The notes below the pieces were generated by a model. It worked only from the letters and a program-made list of their open reading frames with translations. It had not been told where the DNA came from and ran no database searches. Shown in pieces: positions 1 to 8,187 of a DNA stretch of 64,000 bases. Position 1 is the stretch's first letter. Every line of letters starts with the position of its first letter. The translations under genes were made by a program, and so were the position numbers. Origin of the DNA: Bdellovibrionales bacterium (GTDB taxonomy: Bacteria; Bdellovibrionota; Bdellovibrionia; Bdellovibrionales; UBA1609); the NCBI GenBank assembly GCA_016716765.1, contig JADJVA010000025.1, forward strand, positions 868,001 to 932,000. Reading direction: 5' to 3'.

Positions 1-162
1 GTGAGCCGCCCAGGACGTCGATTTTATGTGCGTTCCGATGAGATTCCGAAGGTGCGGTCTGGCTTTGGTTTGGTGCTGTTAAGTACGAATAAGGGAATCG
101 TGAGCGGCGATGATGCAGTTAAGATGAATATTGGTGGCGAATTATTGTGCCAGCTTTGGTAA
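1..162 (+). CDS. rpsH: 30S ribosomal protein S8, C-terminal part (cut by window edge)
   Basis: The window opens inside this gene; 53 codons and a TAA remain. The visible residues carry the C-terminal S8 pattern: a SRPGRR start, DEIPKV, the LLSTNKGIVS strand and the final GGELLCQLW, which pack against helix 21 of 16S rRNA. S8 is a primary 16S rRNA binder and in many bacteria represses the spc operon. It lies 12 bases before rplF in the usual spc order. The 5' end is outside the window. Confidence 0.95.
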   Translation: MSRPGRRFYVRSDEIPKVRSGFGLVLLSTNKGIVSGDDAVKMNIGGELLCQLW

Positions 163-174
163 TAGGGTGTAGTT

Positions 175-720
175 ATGTCACGTATAGGTAGGTCTCCAGT
201 TTATTTTGAGAGTGGTGTTCAGGTAAGTGTCACTTCTAAGAACGAGGTCGTCGTAAAGGGTGCCAAGAGCAGCCTCACTGTGCCGATGAGAAATATCGTA
301 TCTGCGAAGGTCGATGGTAATCAGGTGATTTTTAGTCGAGTAAATGACGAGCCACGTAGTCGCGCGTTTCATGGGCTTTATCGTGCACTGGTTCAGAATG
401 CTGTAACAGGTGTTTCAAAGGGCTGGAGCCGAGAGTTGACTTTAAACGGGGTCGGCTATCGTGCGGCGGTTAGCGGAAAGTTGTTGGAACTCAACCTGGG
501 ATATAGTCATCCAATAAAGTATCCGATTCCCGAGGGAATTGAGATCAAGGTTGAGAAGAATACAACATTGATGGTGACTGGTCCGGACCGAGGAAAGGTT
601 GGCCAAGTGGCTGCAAAGATCCGCAGCTTCCGACCACCAGAGCCTTACCTTGGTAAGGGTGTTAAGTATTCAGATGAACAGATTCGTCGTAAGGCTGGTA
701 AGTCAGCTGGTAAAAAATAA
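175..720 (+). CDS. rplF: 50S ribosomal protein L6
   Basis: The 181-residue protein starts with the canonical MSRIGRSP of L6 and carries the two similar alpha/beta domains of the family. The C-terminal domain has the conserved GPDRGKVGQVAAKIRSFRPP and EPYLGKGVKY segments. L6 binds 23S rRNA near the sarcin-ricin loop and the factor-binding site. Length is normal (175-185). It sits between rpsH and rplR in standard spc order, and the ATG at 175 is the only sensible start. Confidence 0.97.
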   Translation: MSRIGRSPVYFESGVQVSVTSKNEVVVKGAKSSLTVPMRNIVSAKVDGNQVIFSRVNDEPRSRAFHGLYRALVQNAVTGVSKGWSRELTLNGVGYRAAVSGKLLELNLGYSHPIKYPIPEGIEIKVEKNTTLMVTGPDRGKVGQVAAKIRSFRPPEPYLGKGVKYSDEQIRRKAGKSAGKK

Positions 721-737
721 AGTAAGGATGGACGGCC

Positions 738-1127
738 GTGATTCGTATTAAATTTCGGAAAAAGACTGCAGAAAAAGTTGTGAAGCGCATAAAGCTGAGG
801 GCACGTATTCGGAAGAAAATTGTCGGAACAGCTCAAAGACCTCGCTTTGCTGTATTCAAAAGCACGCGTAATATTTATGCGCAGTTGATAGACGATGCGA
901 GCGGAGCTGTAATTGTTTCCGCATCAACGCTCAAAGTGGCGTTGGCAAAGAAAACGAAGGAAGCCAAAACAAATAAGGATGCTGCTAAGGCCGTTGGGGC
1001 TGAAATTGCTAAGCAGGCCTTGGCTAAGAATATTAAGGATGTGGTTTTTGACCGAAGCGGTTATCTTTACCACGGACGGATACAGGCATTGGCCGAAGCG
1101 GCACGTGAAGCTGGGCTTAACTTTTAA
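738..1127 (+). CDS. rplR: 50S ribosomal protein L18
   Basis: The 129-residue basic protein has L18 landmarks: a lysine/arginine-rich N terminus, RPRFAVFKSTRNIYAQLIDD, then VVFDRSGYLYHGRIQALAEAAREAGL at the C terminus. L18 binds 5S rRNA and carries it to the large subunit. Translation starts at GTG 738 with an AAGGA about ten bases upstream. Length is slightly above the usual 115-122 because of the N-terminal extension. It lies between rplF and rpsE as expected. Confidence 0.96.
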   Translation: MIRIKFRKKTAEKVVKRIKLRARIRKKIVGTAQRPRFAVFKSTRNIYAQLIDDASGAVIVSASTLKVALAKKTKEAKTNKDAAKAVGAEIAKQALAKNIKDVVFDRSGYLYHGRIQALAEAAREAGLNF

Positions 1128-1138
1128 GGAGATTTTGA

Positions 1139-1594
1139 GTGGAAAATCAAGGCGGAGAGCTTCAAGAGAGAGTTGTCGCAATTAATCGTGTGGCCAAGGT
1201 GGTCAAAGGTGGGCGTCGCTTTTCATTTTCAGCTCTCGTTGTGACTGGAAATGGTCATGGTGAAGTTGGATTTGGCACTGGCAAAGCTGGGGAAGTTCCA
1301 GAGGCAATCGGGAAGGCCAGTCGAACAGCGAAGAAGGCTTTGAAACGCGTAAATTTGAAGGACGGACGTACGATTCCGCATGAGGTGATCGGGACTTTTG
1401 GAGCTGCGAAGGTCATCATGCTGCCAGCCGCCCCGGGTACTGGGGTTATCGCAGGTGGGCCAGTTCGGGCCGTCTTGGAATCTGTGGGTATCAAGGATAT
1501 TTTGACAAAGTGCATAGGGACGAGAAATGCTCATAACGCTGTGAGAGCGACACTTGATGGTTTGCTTCAGCTATTAAACCAACGGCAACAATGA
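1139..1594 (+). CDS. rpsE: 30S ribosomal protein S5
   Basis: The 151-residue protein shows the S5 N-terminal double-stranded-RNA-binding fold (VVAINRVAKVVKGGRRFSF, then GNGHGEVGFGTGKA) and the C-terminal part with AAPGTGVIAGGPVRAVLE and GTRNAHNAVRAT. S5 is involved in decoding accuracy and helicase activity at the mRNA entry site. The start is GTG 1139, preceded by AAGGAG at 1127-1132. It is shorter than the E. coli protein mainly at the C terminus. Confidence 0.96.
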   Translation: MENQGGELQERVVAINRVAKVVKGGRRFSFSALVVTGNGHGEVGFGTGKAGEVPEAIGKASRTAKKALKRVNLKDGRTIPHEVIGTFGAAKVIMLPAAPGTGVIAGGPVRAVLESVGIKDILTKCIGTRNAHNAVRATLDGLLQLLNQRQQ

Positions 1595-1650
1595 GTTGAT
1601 CTGGAATTTGATGGCGCTGGAATTAGAGAATTTGAGAAAAGGACATTAAA

Positions 1651-1836
1651 ATGGCTAAGGCCTTTCGTGTGAAATTGAAGAGAAGTTTAATTGGGACTCC
1701 GAGAGATCAGAGAGATACTGTTCGTTGTCTTGGGCTCAGGAAAATAAACCAGGAAGTGGTTGTTCCTGATAACGATGCGAATAGGGGTCAGATATTTAAG
1801 GTTCAGCATCTCCTAGATGTGAAAGTGGAGAAATAG
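1651..1836 (+). CDS. rpmD: 50S ribosomal protein L30
   Basis: The 61-residue protein matches the compact L30 family: an N-terminal beta strand (FRVKLKRSLIGTP), a helix starting at RDTVRCLGL and a C-terminal strand ending QHLLDVKVEK. L30 binds domain II of 23S rRNA. It lies 56 bases after rpsE and one base before rplO, the normal place. A RAGG-like ribosome site (AAAGGA) precedes ATG 1651. Confidence 0.94.
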   Translation: MAKAFRVKLKRSLIGTPRDQRDTVRCLGLRKINQEVVVPDNDANRGQIFKVQHLLDVKVEK

Positions 1837-1837
1837 A

Positions 1838-2272
1838 ATGGGAATTCTGGGATCATTAAGACCAAAGCGCGGATCAACTCATAATAGCAAGAGGATTGGC
1901 CGCGGTAGAGGTTCGGGAAAAGGTGGTACTGCAACGAAGGGCCACAAGGGTCAAAAGGCGCGGACTGGCGGAACGGTGCGACGTGGATTTGAGGGGGGTC
2001 AGTCTCCTATGGCTCGGCGTCTTCCTAAGTTTGGGTTTACGAACGCAAGCTTCAAGACAGTTTACCAGATCGTAAATTTGGAGCAGTTGAATCGCTTTGA
2101 TGGTGATGTGACTCCAGAAACCTTAAAATTAGCTGGCCTAGTAGGCAAAGGCTTGGTTAAGATTTTGGCGCGGGGCGATTTAAAAAAGCCTTTGAGTATT
2201 AAGGCGCATAAAGTAAGTGAAAAAGCTAAAGCTGCTATTGAATCAGCAGGTGGAAAAATCGAGGTCATCTAG
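1838..2272 (+). CDS. rplO: 50S ribosomal protein L15
   Basis: The 144-residue protein has the glycine/arginine-rich N-terminal tail of L15 (GSTHNSKRIGRGRGSGKGGTA, GHKGQKARTGG, GFEGGQSPMARRLPKFGF) that threads into 23S rRNA, and a globular C-terminal half ending KAKAAIESAGGKIEVI. L15 is a late-assembly protein. Its TAG overlaps the GTG start of secY by one base, consistent with translational coupling. Confidence 0.96.
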   Translation: MGILGSLRPKRGSTHNSKRIGRGRGSGKGGTATKGHKGQKARTGGTVRRGFEGGQSPMARRLPKFGFTNASFKTVYQIVNLEQLNRFDGDVTPETLKLAGLVGKGLVKILARGDLKKPLSIKAHKVSEKAKAAIESAGGKIEVI

Positions 2273-3595
2273 TGTCGACACCACAGAACTTGGCGATTCC
2301 GGCTGAACTCCGGAAGCGCATATTATTTACTCTTGGCATGCTCGCCGTTTATCGGCTGGGTGTGTCAGTTCCAACTCCTGGGGTTGATGGAGCGGCCGTA
2401 TTGGCGTTCTTTCAATCGAAAAGCGGCGGCATCTTTGGACTGTTCAACACGTTCACTGGTGGTGCCTTGGAGCGGTTCAGTATATTTGCTTTGGGGATCA
2501 TGCCCTATATTTCGGCGTCTATTATTTTTCAGTTGTTACAGACGGCTGTTCCTTTTTTGGAGTCTCTAAAAAAGGAAGGAGAGCATGGACGTAAAAAATT
2601 GAATCAATACACGAGATATGGAACGATCCTGCTGGCCATCGTACAGGGGTATGCCATGGCTTCTTGGCTGGGCGGCTCGAATAGCCCAACGGGCGTGCCT
2701 CTTGTAATGACGCCTATATTTGGATTGGGGTTTCTTTCATTTAAGCTTGTGACAATCGTGACCTTAACGGCGGGCACCTGTTTTATTATGTGGTTGGGAG
2801 AGCAGATCACAGAAAAGGGCATTGGTAATGGTGCGAGCTTAATTATTTTTTCGGGAATTGCAGCGGGTGTGCCTAACGGGACGGTTAAATTGTGGGAAAT
2901 GGTCTCGAATGGAGATATGAGCGGGGTCGTTGTTTTGGTTCTTCTGATTAGTATGATTGCTGTTGTTGCAGCAATTGTGTTTATGGAAGTTGGACAAAAT
3001 ACCAATTCAGTATTCTCAACGGGGCGGAGGAAGACAGGCCATGCAGCAGCAGGCTAGTCATTTGCCTCTGAAAGTCAATTTTTCTGGAGTTATACCTCCG
3101 ATATTTGCATCAAGTTTGTTGATGTTTCCAGCAACAGTGGCGCAGTTTGTGGACAAGCCCTGGATGCAGAACATTCAGCAAAGTCTCACTCCCTCGGGTG
3201 CTATTTATAATGTTGCTTTCGTCGGTCTCATTGTGTTCTTTTGTTTTTTCTACACTGAGATTGTTTTTAATCCGACGGAAGTGGCTGACAATTTAAAAAA
3301 ATATGGCGGTTTTGTTCCTGGTATTCGAGCAGGGAAGAGCACAGCTGACTATATCAAGAAGGTTTTAGATAGATTGACAGTGAGTGGCTCTGCCTATTTG
3401 AGTCTTGTTTGCATCATGCCGACTATTTTAGCGAGTCGAATCAGTCTTCCGTTTTTTTTCGGCGGAACGAGTTTGCTCATTCTAGTTGGTGTAGCGATAG
3501 ATACGAGTCAGCAGATTCAATCGCATTTGTTAACTGCCAAATATGAAGGCATTATGAAGGGCGTTAAGATACGAAGTCGGAGGGTGCAATATTGA
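2272..3595 (+). CDS. secY: Protein translocase subunit SecY, interrupted by a frameshift near 2996-2999
   Basis: SecY is the channel subunit of SecYEG. The N-terminal part (frame 1, 2272-3057) carries the first transmembrane segments, GIMPYISASIIFQLL and the ITEKGIGNGASLIIF loop, up to FMEVGQ. The rest (open in frame 2 from 2957) continues IPIQYSQRGGGR, THLPLKVN-like SHLPLKVNFSGVIPPIFASS and the final helices. Together they give about 441 residues, the normal SecY length, so nothing large is missing. The join falls at an AAAA run after GGACA. Either one extra base or two missing bases would explain it. SecY is essential, so a sequence error or a recoding event is more likely than a dead gene. 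adk overlaps the stop by four bases. Confidence 0.9.
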
Positions 3596-4236
3596 ACATT
3601 CTTCTCTTCGGGGCTCCAGGAGCTGGGAAGGGAACCCAGTCAGCGCTTTTGACGAGTCAGCACGGAATGCATCATATATCCACGGGCGACTTATTTAGGC
3701 TTGCAATCAAGGCGAAAACTAGCCTTGGCATGGAAGCAAAGAAGTACATGGATCAGGGGAAGCTTGTTCCTGATATGATCGTGGTTGGGATGGTTGAAGA
3801 GGAGTTCATTCGGCTTCATGGGAAGAGTTTTGTTTTGGATGGCTTTCCGCGAACAGTAGATCAAGCGGAGTCACTTGAAGCGATGCTAAGGAATCATAAT
3901 TTGGGTGTCGATAGGGCTGTTTTTCTTGAGATTCCGATGAGTTTGCTTATGGAGAGGTTAACGGGTCGAAGGATCTGTCGGTCGTGTGGCGCAGTATATC
4001 ATGTCGCTGCAAAACCGCCCAAGGTGAATGGCGTTTGCGATGATTGTGGTGGAAAAGAAATCTATCAAAGAGAGGATGACAAACCTGCGGTCATTCAAAC
4101 TCGGATAGAAGCTTACGAAGAAAGCACTCGACCCTTGAAGACCTACTATGAAAAGTCAGGCAAGCTTTGCATTGTGAATGGCGAGGGAACTGCGGAAGAG
4201 GTTTTTTCTCGGATCGATAGCGTTTTGAACGCTTGA
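3592..4236 (+). CDS. adk: Adenylate kinase with zinc-type LID
   Basis: The 214-residue enzyme interconverts ATP + AMP and 2 ADP. It has the P-loop GAPGAGKGTQ (residues 7-16), the AMP-binding ISTGDLFR, DGFPRTVDQAE and the RLTGRR before the LID. The LID carries two Cys-x2-Cys pairs (RICRSCG and VCDDCGG), the form that binds zinc in many Gram-positives and some proteobacteria. The start is TTG 3592, overlapping the secY TGA. adk following secY is a common arrangement. Confidence 0.97.
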   Translation: MNILLFGAPGAGKGTQSALLTSQHGMHHISTGDLFRLAIKAKTSLGMEAKKYMDQGKLVPDMIVVGMVEEEFIRLHGKSFVLDGFPRTVDQAESLEAMLRNHNLGVDRAVFLEIPMSLLMERLTGRRICRSCGAVYHVAAKPPKVNGVCDDCGGKEIYQREDDKPAVIQTRIEAYEESTRPLKTYYEKSGKLCIVNGEGTAEEVFSRIDSVLNA

Positions 4237-4391
4237 TTTTATTGGTTTTTCCTGGACTCGTGGGAGCCATGATGCTAGCTTCAGCGCTCCGGTTTTCGGG
4301 TGATGTGGCCGCTGAGCCGGAATGTTTTTGGATTGGTTATAGATATTAGGTGTTTAAGAGTATAGCGTGATAGCACTAGATGAGGTGCGTG

Positions 4392-4505
4392 ATGAAAGTT
4401 AGAGCTTCAGTAAAGAAGATTTGCAAGAAGTGCAAGATCATAAAACGTAAGGGAGTTATCAGAATTATTTGTGATAATCCCAAGCACAAGCAGAGACAGG
4501 GATAA
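4392..4505 (+). CDS. rpmJ: 50S ribosomal protein L36
   Basis: A 37-residue protein with the L36 pattern MKVRASVKKICKKC, then KRKGVIRIIC and KHKQRQG. Cys11, Cys14, Cys27 and His32 form the zinc-ribbon ligands, so this is the zinc-containing form. It lies three bases before rpsM. The 155-base gap after adk contains no infA or map gene, which often sit there. Confidence 0.95.
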   Translation: MKVRASVKKICKKCKIIKRKGVIRIICDNPKHKQRQG

Positions 4506-4508
4506 AAG

Positions 4509-4883
4509 ATGGCGCGTATTGCTGGTGTCGATTTACCAAGAGGGAAGAGGCTTGAAGTGGCCTTGACTTATGTTTATGGAATTGGCCGCGTAAGAGCTGC
4601 GAAGATCATGGAGAAGTCGGGCTTTGATATTAAGTTAAGGACTGATGATCTGACGGACGAGCATTTGGCAAAACTGCGATCGATCATGGATTCTAGCTTC
4701 AAGGTTGAAGGGGATCTGCGGCGTGAAGTTGGGATGTCGATTAAGCGATTGATGGATCTTGGCTGCTACCGTGGTATTCGCCATAAGAAGGGATTGCCGG
4801 TTCGAGGACAAAGTACTCGGCAGAATGCTCGCACTCGAAAGGGTCCCAAAAAGACGGTCGCAAACAAGAAAAAAATAGTTTAA
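4509..4883 (+). CDS. rpsM: 30S ribosomal protein S13
   Basis: The 124-residue protein begins MARIAGVDLPRGKR and has the helix-two-turn-helix GIGRVRAAKIM, then LGCYRGIRHKKGLPVRGQST and NARTRKGPKKTV at the C-terminal tail that reaches the P-site tRNA. S13 forms inter-subunit bridges in the head of the 30S subunit. Normal length. It opens the alpha-operon part of the cluster after rpmJ. Confidence 0.97.
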   Translation: MARIAGVDLPRGKRLEVALTYVYGIGRVRAAKIMEKSGFDIKLRTDDLTDEHLAKLRSIMDSSFKVEGDLRREVGMSIKRLMDLGCYRGIRHKKGLPVRGQSTRQNARTRKGPKKTVANKKKIV

Positions 4884-4896
4884 AGAGGTATAATAG

Positions 4897-5307
4897 ATGG
4901 CAACGAATCAACAACAAAATCAAACACAGGGATCTGCACCTCGAAAGAAGATCAAGAGGAATGTCCCTAGTGGTCGTTGTTATGTTACCGCGGGATTTGG
5001 GAATACAGTGGTTACCATCACCGATGGGGTGGGCAATGTAGTTTGTTGGTCTACAGCTGGTATGCTTGGGTTTAAGGGGAGTCGCAAAGGTACTCCGTTT
5101 GCGGCCCAAATGGCAGCTCAGGAGGCCTCTAAGAAGGCAGTAGATGCGGGAATGAAGTCGGTTGACGTTTTCATTAAGGGGCCCGGCGCCGGCCGTGAAC
5201 CCGCTGTTCGTGCTATTGCTGCGAGTGGTTTGAGAGTTTCTTCCTTGCGTGACATAACTCCTGTTCCGCATAATGGATGTCGTCCTCCGAAGAGAAGAAG
5301 AATTTAG
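4897..5307 (+). CDS. rpsK: 30S ribosomal protein S11
   Basis: The 136-residue protein has the S11 features: a glutamine-rich variable start, then GNTVVTITDGVGNVVCWSTAG, KGSRKGTPFAAQMAA, IKGPGAGREPAVRAI and the C-terminal DITPVPHNGCRPPKRRR. It lines the mRNA platform of the 30S subunit. In most bacteria rpsD follows. Here rpsK is followed after 58 bases directly by rpoA, so rpsD must be elsewhere. Confidence 0.97.
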   Translation: MATNQQQNQTQGSAPRKKIKRNVPSGRCYVTAGFGNTVVTITDGVGNVVCWSTAGMLGFKGSRKGTPFAAQMAAQEASKKAVDAGMKSVDVFIKGPGAGREPAVRAIAASGLRVSSLRDITPVPHNGCRPPKRRRI

Positions 5308-5365
5308 ATTGGTTTCGTTGGGACATCTTTGCTATTTTTTTGAAGATGTTTAGAGAAAGGTAGGT

Positions 5366-6445
5366 TTGGCTGTGGGTGAACTCGATATGCAACCGCATTA
5401 TTTTAAATTTTGGCGCGATCTAATTAAGCCCGCGGGATTTGAGGTCGATAAGGAGAGCTTGAGCGACAGCTATGGTAAGTTTGTGATTCGTCCGCTCGAG
5501 AGAGGCTATGGTGTGACTCTGGGGAATTCGCTGAGGAGAGTGCTGCTAAGTTCCATGATGGGCTCTGCTGTCTCAGCTGTTCGTTTTGAAGGGGTTCTTC
5601 ATGAGTTCAGTACAATTCCGGAAGTTTTGGAAGATGTAACTGATATTATTTTGAATTTAAAAGAGGTTCGATTTCGTCAGTTTGATGCTGAGCCAAAGAC
5701 CGTACGGGTAGTCAAGCAGGGGCCTGGAGTGGTGACTGCGGCTGACATCGAATTTAATGAGCAAGTAGAGGTTTTGAATCCGGAGCAGCACATTGCCACT
5801 CTTGGAAGGGACGCGAAGTTTGAAGCTGAATTAGTTATTAGTTATGAGCGTGGTTATCGGGAAGCAGGGGAAGCTCGTAAGGATTTGCCGTTGGGTTTCA
5901 TTTCTGTCGACGCCATTCATAGTCCGATTCGTCGGGTAAACTACAGTGTGTCAGCAGCGCGTGTTGGTCAGCGAACAGATTATGATTCTTTGAGTTTCGA
6001 AGTTTGGACCGATGGTTCTTTGAAGCCAGAGGAGGCGGTTGCACTGGGATCAAAGATCCTAAAGGAGCAGTTGCAGGTCTTTGTTACTTTTGATGAGAAT
6101 ATTGAGCCTGTGAGCGAGCAGATAGAAGTGCTCTCGTCCCAATTGAATGATAATTTATTTAGGTCAGTTGATGACTTAGAGTTGTCAGTTCGGAGTGCCA
6201 ACTGTTTGAAGAACGCCAATATTAGATATATTGGTGAGTTGGTCTGTAAAAGCGAAGCTGAGATGTTGAAGACCAAGAATTTTGGTCGCAAATCATTGAA
6301 TGAGATTAAAGAAATATTGACGACCATGGGGTTGGGCCTGGGAATGAAAATTGACGGATGGCCGCCAGTTGGATGGGATCCTAACAGTCCTCCAAAGCCA
6401 CCAGCTGCTCCAGCCAGTGGTGGTCCACGGGCTCCAGTAGCGTGA
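5366..6445 (+). CDS. rpoA: DNA-directed RNA polymerase subunit alpha
   Basis: The roughly 359-residue protein has both alpha domains. The N-terminal dimerisation domain shows FVIRPLERGYGVTLGNSLRRVLLSSMMGSAV and EGVLHEFSTIPEV. The C-terminal domain shows ELSVRSANCLKNANIRYIGELVCKSEAEMLKTKNFGRKSLNEIKE, which contacts UP elements and activators. A proline/alanine-rich tail of about 20 residues extends past the usual end. The start could be TTG 5366, GTG 5372 or ATG 5387. AAGG at 5357-5360 favours TTG 5366. Confidence 0.96.
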   Translation: MAVGELDMQPHYFKFWRDLIKPAGFEVDKESLSDSYGKFVIRPLERGYGVTLGNSLRRVLLSSMMGSAVSAVRFEGVLHEFSTIPEVLEDVTDIILNLKEVRFRQFDAEPKTVRVVKQGPGVVTAADIEFNEQVEVLNPEQHIATLGRDAKFEAELVISYERGYREAGEARKDLPLGFISVDAIHSPIRRVNYSVSAARVGQRTDYDSLSFEVWTDGSLKPEEAVALGSKILKEQLQVFVTFDENIEPVSEQIEVLSSQLNDNLFRSVDDLELSVRSANCLKNANIRYIGELVCKSEAEMLKTKNFGRKSLNEIKEILTTMGLGLGMKIDGWPPVGWDPNSPPKPPAAPASGGPRAPVA

Positions 6446-6480
6446 TAGTAAACCTGGGGTAATTTTTTTCGGAGTAAGAG

Positions 6481-6984
6481 ATGAGACATAATGTTGATAA
6501 GCATACTTTTGGACGTAAACAGGGACCTCGGATCGCACTTTTGCGAGGTTTGGTTTCAAGTTTAGTTAAGCACGGTAGGATCAAGACGACCTTGCCAAAG
6601 GCAAAGGAACTTCGGCGCCACGTTGAAAAGGCGATTACGATAGGCAAGGGCGGAACGCTTCATTCACGGCGATTGTTGCTATCTCGTTATCCTAATGAGG
6701 AGGCTGTGAAGACGATCGTGGGTGATTTGTCGGTTCGATTTAAGACTCGGCCCGGAGGCTACACGAGGATCATCAAGCTGGGGTGTCGCGCCGGTGATAA
6801 GGCCGAAATGGCATATATTGAGTTCGTAGATTTCAAGGTCCCTGAGGCAACTTCAGAAGAAGTTGTGAAAGGCGATGCTGATAGCAGAGAGCGCTCAAGG
6901 CAGGTTGCGAAGTCAGTGAAGAAGGCGAGAAAAGTAAGCCGAAAACTTCAAGGAACTGCAAGACGAGTCAATCGGGGCGCTTAG
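6481..6984 (+). CDS. rplQ: 50S ribosomal protein L17 with C-terminal extension
   Basis: The N-terminal 120 residues are typical L17: MRHNVDKHTFGRKQGPRIALLRGLV, LVKHGRIKTTLPKAKELRRHVEKAITIG, FKTRPGGYTRIIKLGCRAGDKAEMAYIEFVD. The total of 167 residues is about 45 longer than usual; the extra tail is lysine/arginine/serine rich and probably disordered. L17 lies near the exit tunnel. It is the last gene of the ribosomal cluster and follows rpoA by 35 bases. Confidence 0.96.
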   Translation: MRHNVDKHTFGRKQGPRIALLRGLVSSLVKHGRIKTTLPKAKELRRHVEKAITIGKGGTLHSRRLLLSRYPNEEAVKTIVGDLSVRFKTRPGGYTRIIKLGCRAGDKAEMAYIEFVDFKVPEATSEEVVKGDADSRERSRQVAKSVKKARKVSRKLQGTARRVNRGA

Positions 6985-7005
6985 TAGCTTTTCATATTAG
7001 TTATC

Positions 7006-7034
7006 CATCGGTCTGCCACCCAAGGGGACCGATG
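7006..7034 (+). terminator. Hairpin after the ribosomal operon, possible terminator
   Basis: CATCGGTC at 7006-7013 pairs perfectly with GACCGATG at 7027-7034 around a 13-base loop, 22 bases after the rplQ stop. The position fits a transcription end for the spc/alpha operon. There is no clear run of T after the stem, so a Rho-dependent end or a processing stem is equally possible. Confidence 0.4.
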
Positions 7035-7087
7035 ATGCTGGTACTGAGTCGGCAAGTTTTTGGATTCTATTTTGGATCCCTCGAGTA

Positions 7088-7150
7088 AATTCGAACAACT
7101 CGAACAATTAGATCAATTCGATCAACTCAAACAGTTTAAGTAATTCAGTC
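7088..7150. repeat. Degenerate 9-bp tandem array, 7 units
   Basis: Seven consecutive 9-base units (AATTCGAAC, AACTCGAAC, AATTAGATC, AATTCGATC, AACTCAAAC, AGTTTAAGT, AATTCAGTC) run from 7088 to 7150 with no change in period. It lies in the gap between rplQ and the gliding operon and is not coding in any convincing frame. Similar 9-base-period arrays with other consensus sequences occur at 32591, 32841 and 33832. Confidence 0.75.
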
Positions 7151-7409
7151 CTTCAATTAGATCCACGTTTTACAAATGTGATCGATCTACTGTTACTTGA
7201 TAAACGCTCTGCGTTTAAATAATCTGATTTTGGGCCTTATTTCAAAGAGGGCAGTACATTTCTCAACAAGACCTTGACGAGAAAAAAATTCAATATCCAT
7301 AATTGAATAAATGGGGGCCTGTGGGAACTGGGTTTGAAGGGGGAGAATTGTGCGATCTTGAGGAGCACAGCCACAGATCATAAACATAAAACTTGTTTGG
7401 GGAGTGGCG

Positions 7410-8135
7410 ATGAAATTCTTTGCAAGTATTTCAGAAGCATTTGTTCAGGGCGGCACATGGATGTGGCTAATTTTGGCAGTTCAAGTGGCTGCGACCGCGA
7501 TTATCATTGAACGAGTGAGTTTTCTTTATTTTCGCAGAAAGAGTAACCAGAGGGCATTCGCAGCAGGATTTGAATCCCTGATTCGGCGAGGTCAGCTCAG
7601 TGAGGCCTCTCAGTTGGCCGAGAGAGAGCTGAGCCAGCAGCCTTTGGCGAGCGCTGTGCTCAATGGGCTTCAGGCTGCAATGAATCTCGGAGGCAAGGAT
7701 GAGATTCAAGGAAAGATGGACGAGGCGCTCTTAGCTGAGAACGCTCGGATTGAGAAGAGGACCTCCTTTCTCCCTATGTTGGCAAATGTGGGAACACTCA
7801 CGGGACTTTTGGGGACTGTCACGGGGATGATAACTTCATTTTCTGCAGTGGGTGATAAGGCCGGCCCAGAGAAGACAGCAGTTCTTTCTTCCGGAATTTC
7901 AGAGGCGATGAACGCGACAGCCTACGGACTCATAATGGCGATTCCCACTCTGATCATGTACGCAATTCTATCAAATCGGGCCAGCGCGTTGAGCGAGGAT
8001 TTAAATCAGGCGGGTCTGAAGATCTATAATTGGCTGAGCTTTGCTTATGAACCTGTGGAGGTGCGTAGGGCCGCCGCACGGAGCAAACATCGCTCAGCAA
8101 CTGAGAAGACAGTCGACAACACAATCGACGCTTAG
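7410..8135 (+). CDS. MotA/TolQ/ExbB-family proton channel (AglR-like)
   Basis: A roughly 241-residue inner-membrane protein with the TolQ/ExbB layout. It has an N-terminal membrane helix (near WMWLILAVQVAATAIIIERVSFLYF), a cytoplasmic loop, then two helices around LPMLANVGTLTGLLGTVTGMITSF and ISEAMNATAYGLIMAIPTLIMYAIL. The GLLGTVTGM motif and the conserved Thr face the proton path. With the two ExbD-like proteins downstream it should form a proton-driven motor. By context it resembles AglR of the Myxococcus Agl-Glt gliding machine. ATG 7410 is preferred over GTG 7404 because GGGGAG lies five bases upstream of it. Confidence 0.88.
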   Translation: MKFFASISEAFVQGGTWMWLILAVQVAATAIIIERVSFLYFRRKSNQRAFAAGFESLIRRGQLSEASQLAERELSQQPLASAVLNGLQAAMNLGGKDEIQGKMDEALLAENARIEKRTSFLPMLANVGTLTGLLGTVTGMITSFSAVGDKAGPEKTAVLSSGISEAMNATAYGLIMAIPTLIMYAILSNRASALSEDLNQAGLKIYNWLSFAYEPVEVRRAAARSKHRSATEKTVDNTIDA

Positions 8136-8187
8136 TTTTTTGGGATTTGGATATTCATCTTAATTGGCGTTTGCCGGGGGACTGAGC

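Larger units (their letters stand above)
6985..7409. other. Intergenic region between ribosomal and gliding operons
   Basis: This 425-base gap holds the hairpin at 7006-7034 and the 9-base array at 7088-7150. The remaining 250 bases before the ExbB-like gene have no gene I can support and no confident promoter, although the promoter of the gliding operon should lie here. Confidence 0.6.

Noticed and set aside
5980..6647. Overlapping minus-strand frames opposite rpoA and rplQ
   Set aside because: They are shadows of two certain genes, with no ribosome sites and proline/serine-rich noise.
7039..7054. TGGTAC-N5-CGGCA resembling a sigma-54 site upstream of the gliding operon
   Set aside because: GG/GC spacing fits but three core positions differ and it lies about 370 bases before the first gene.
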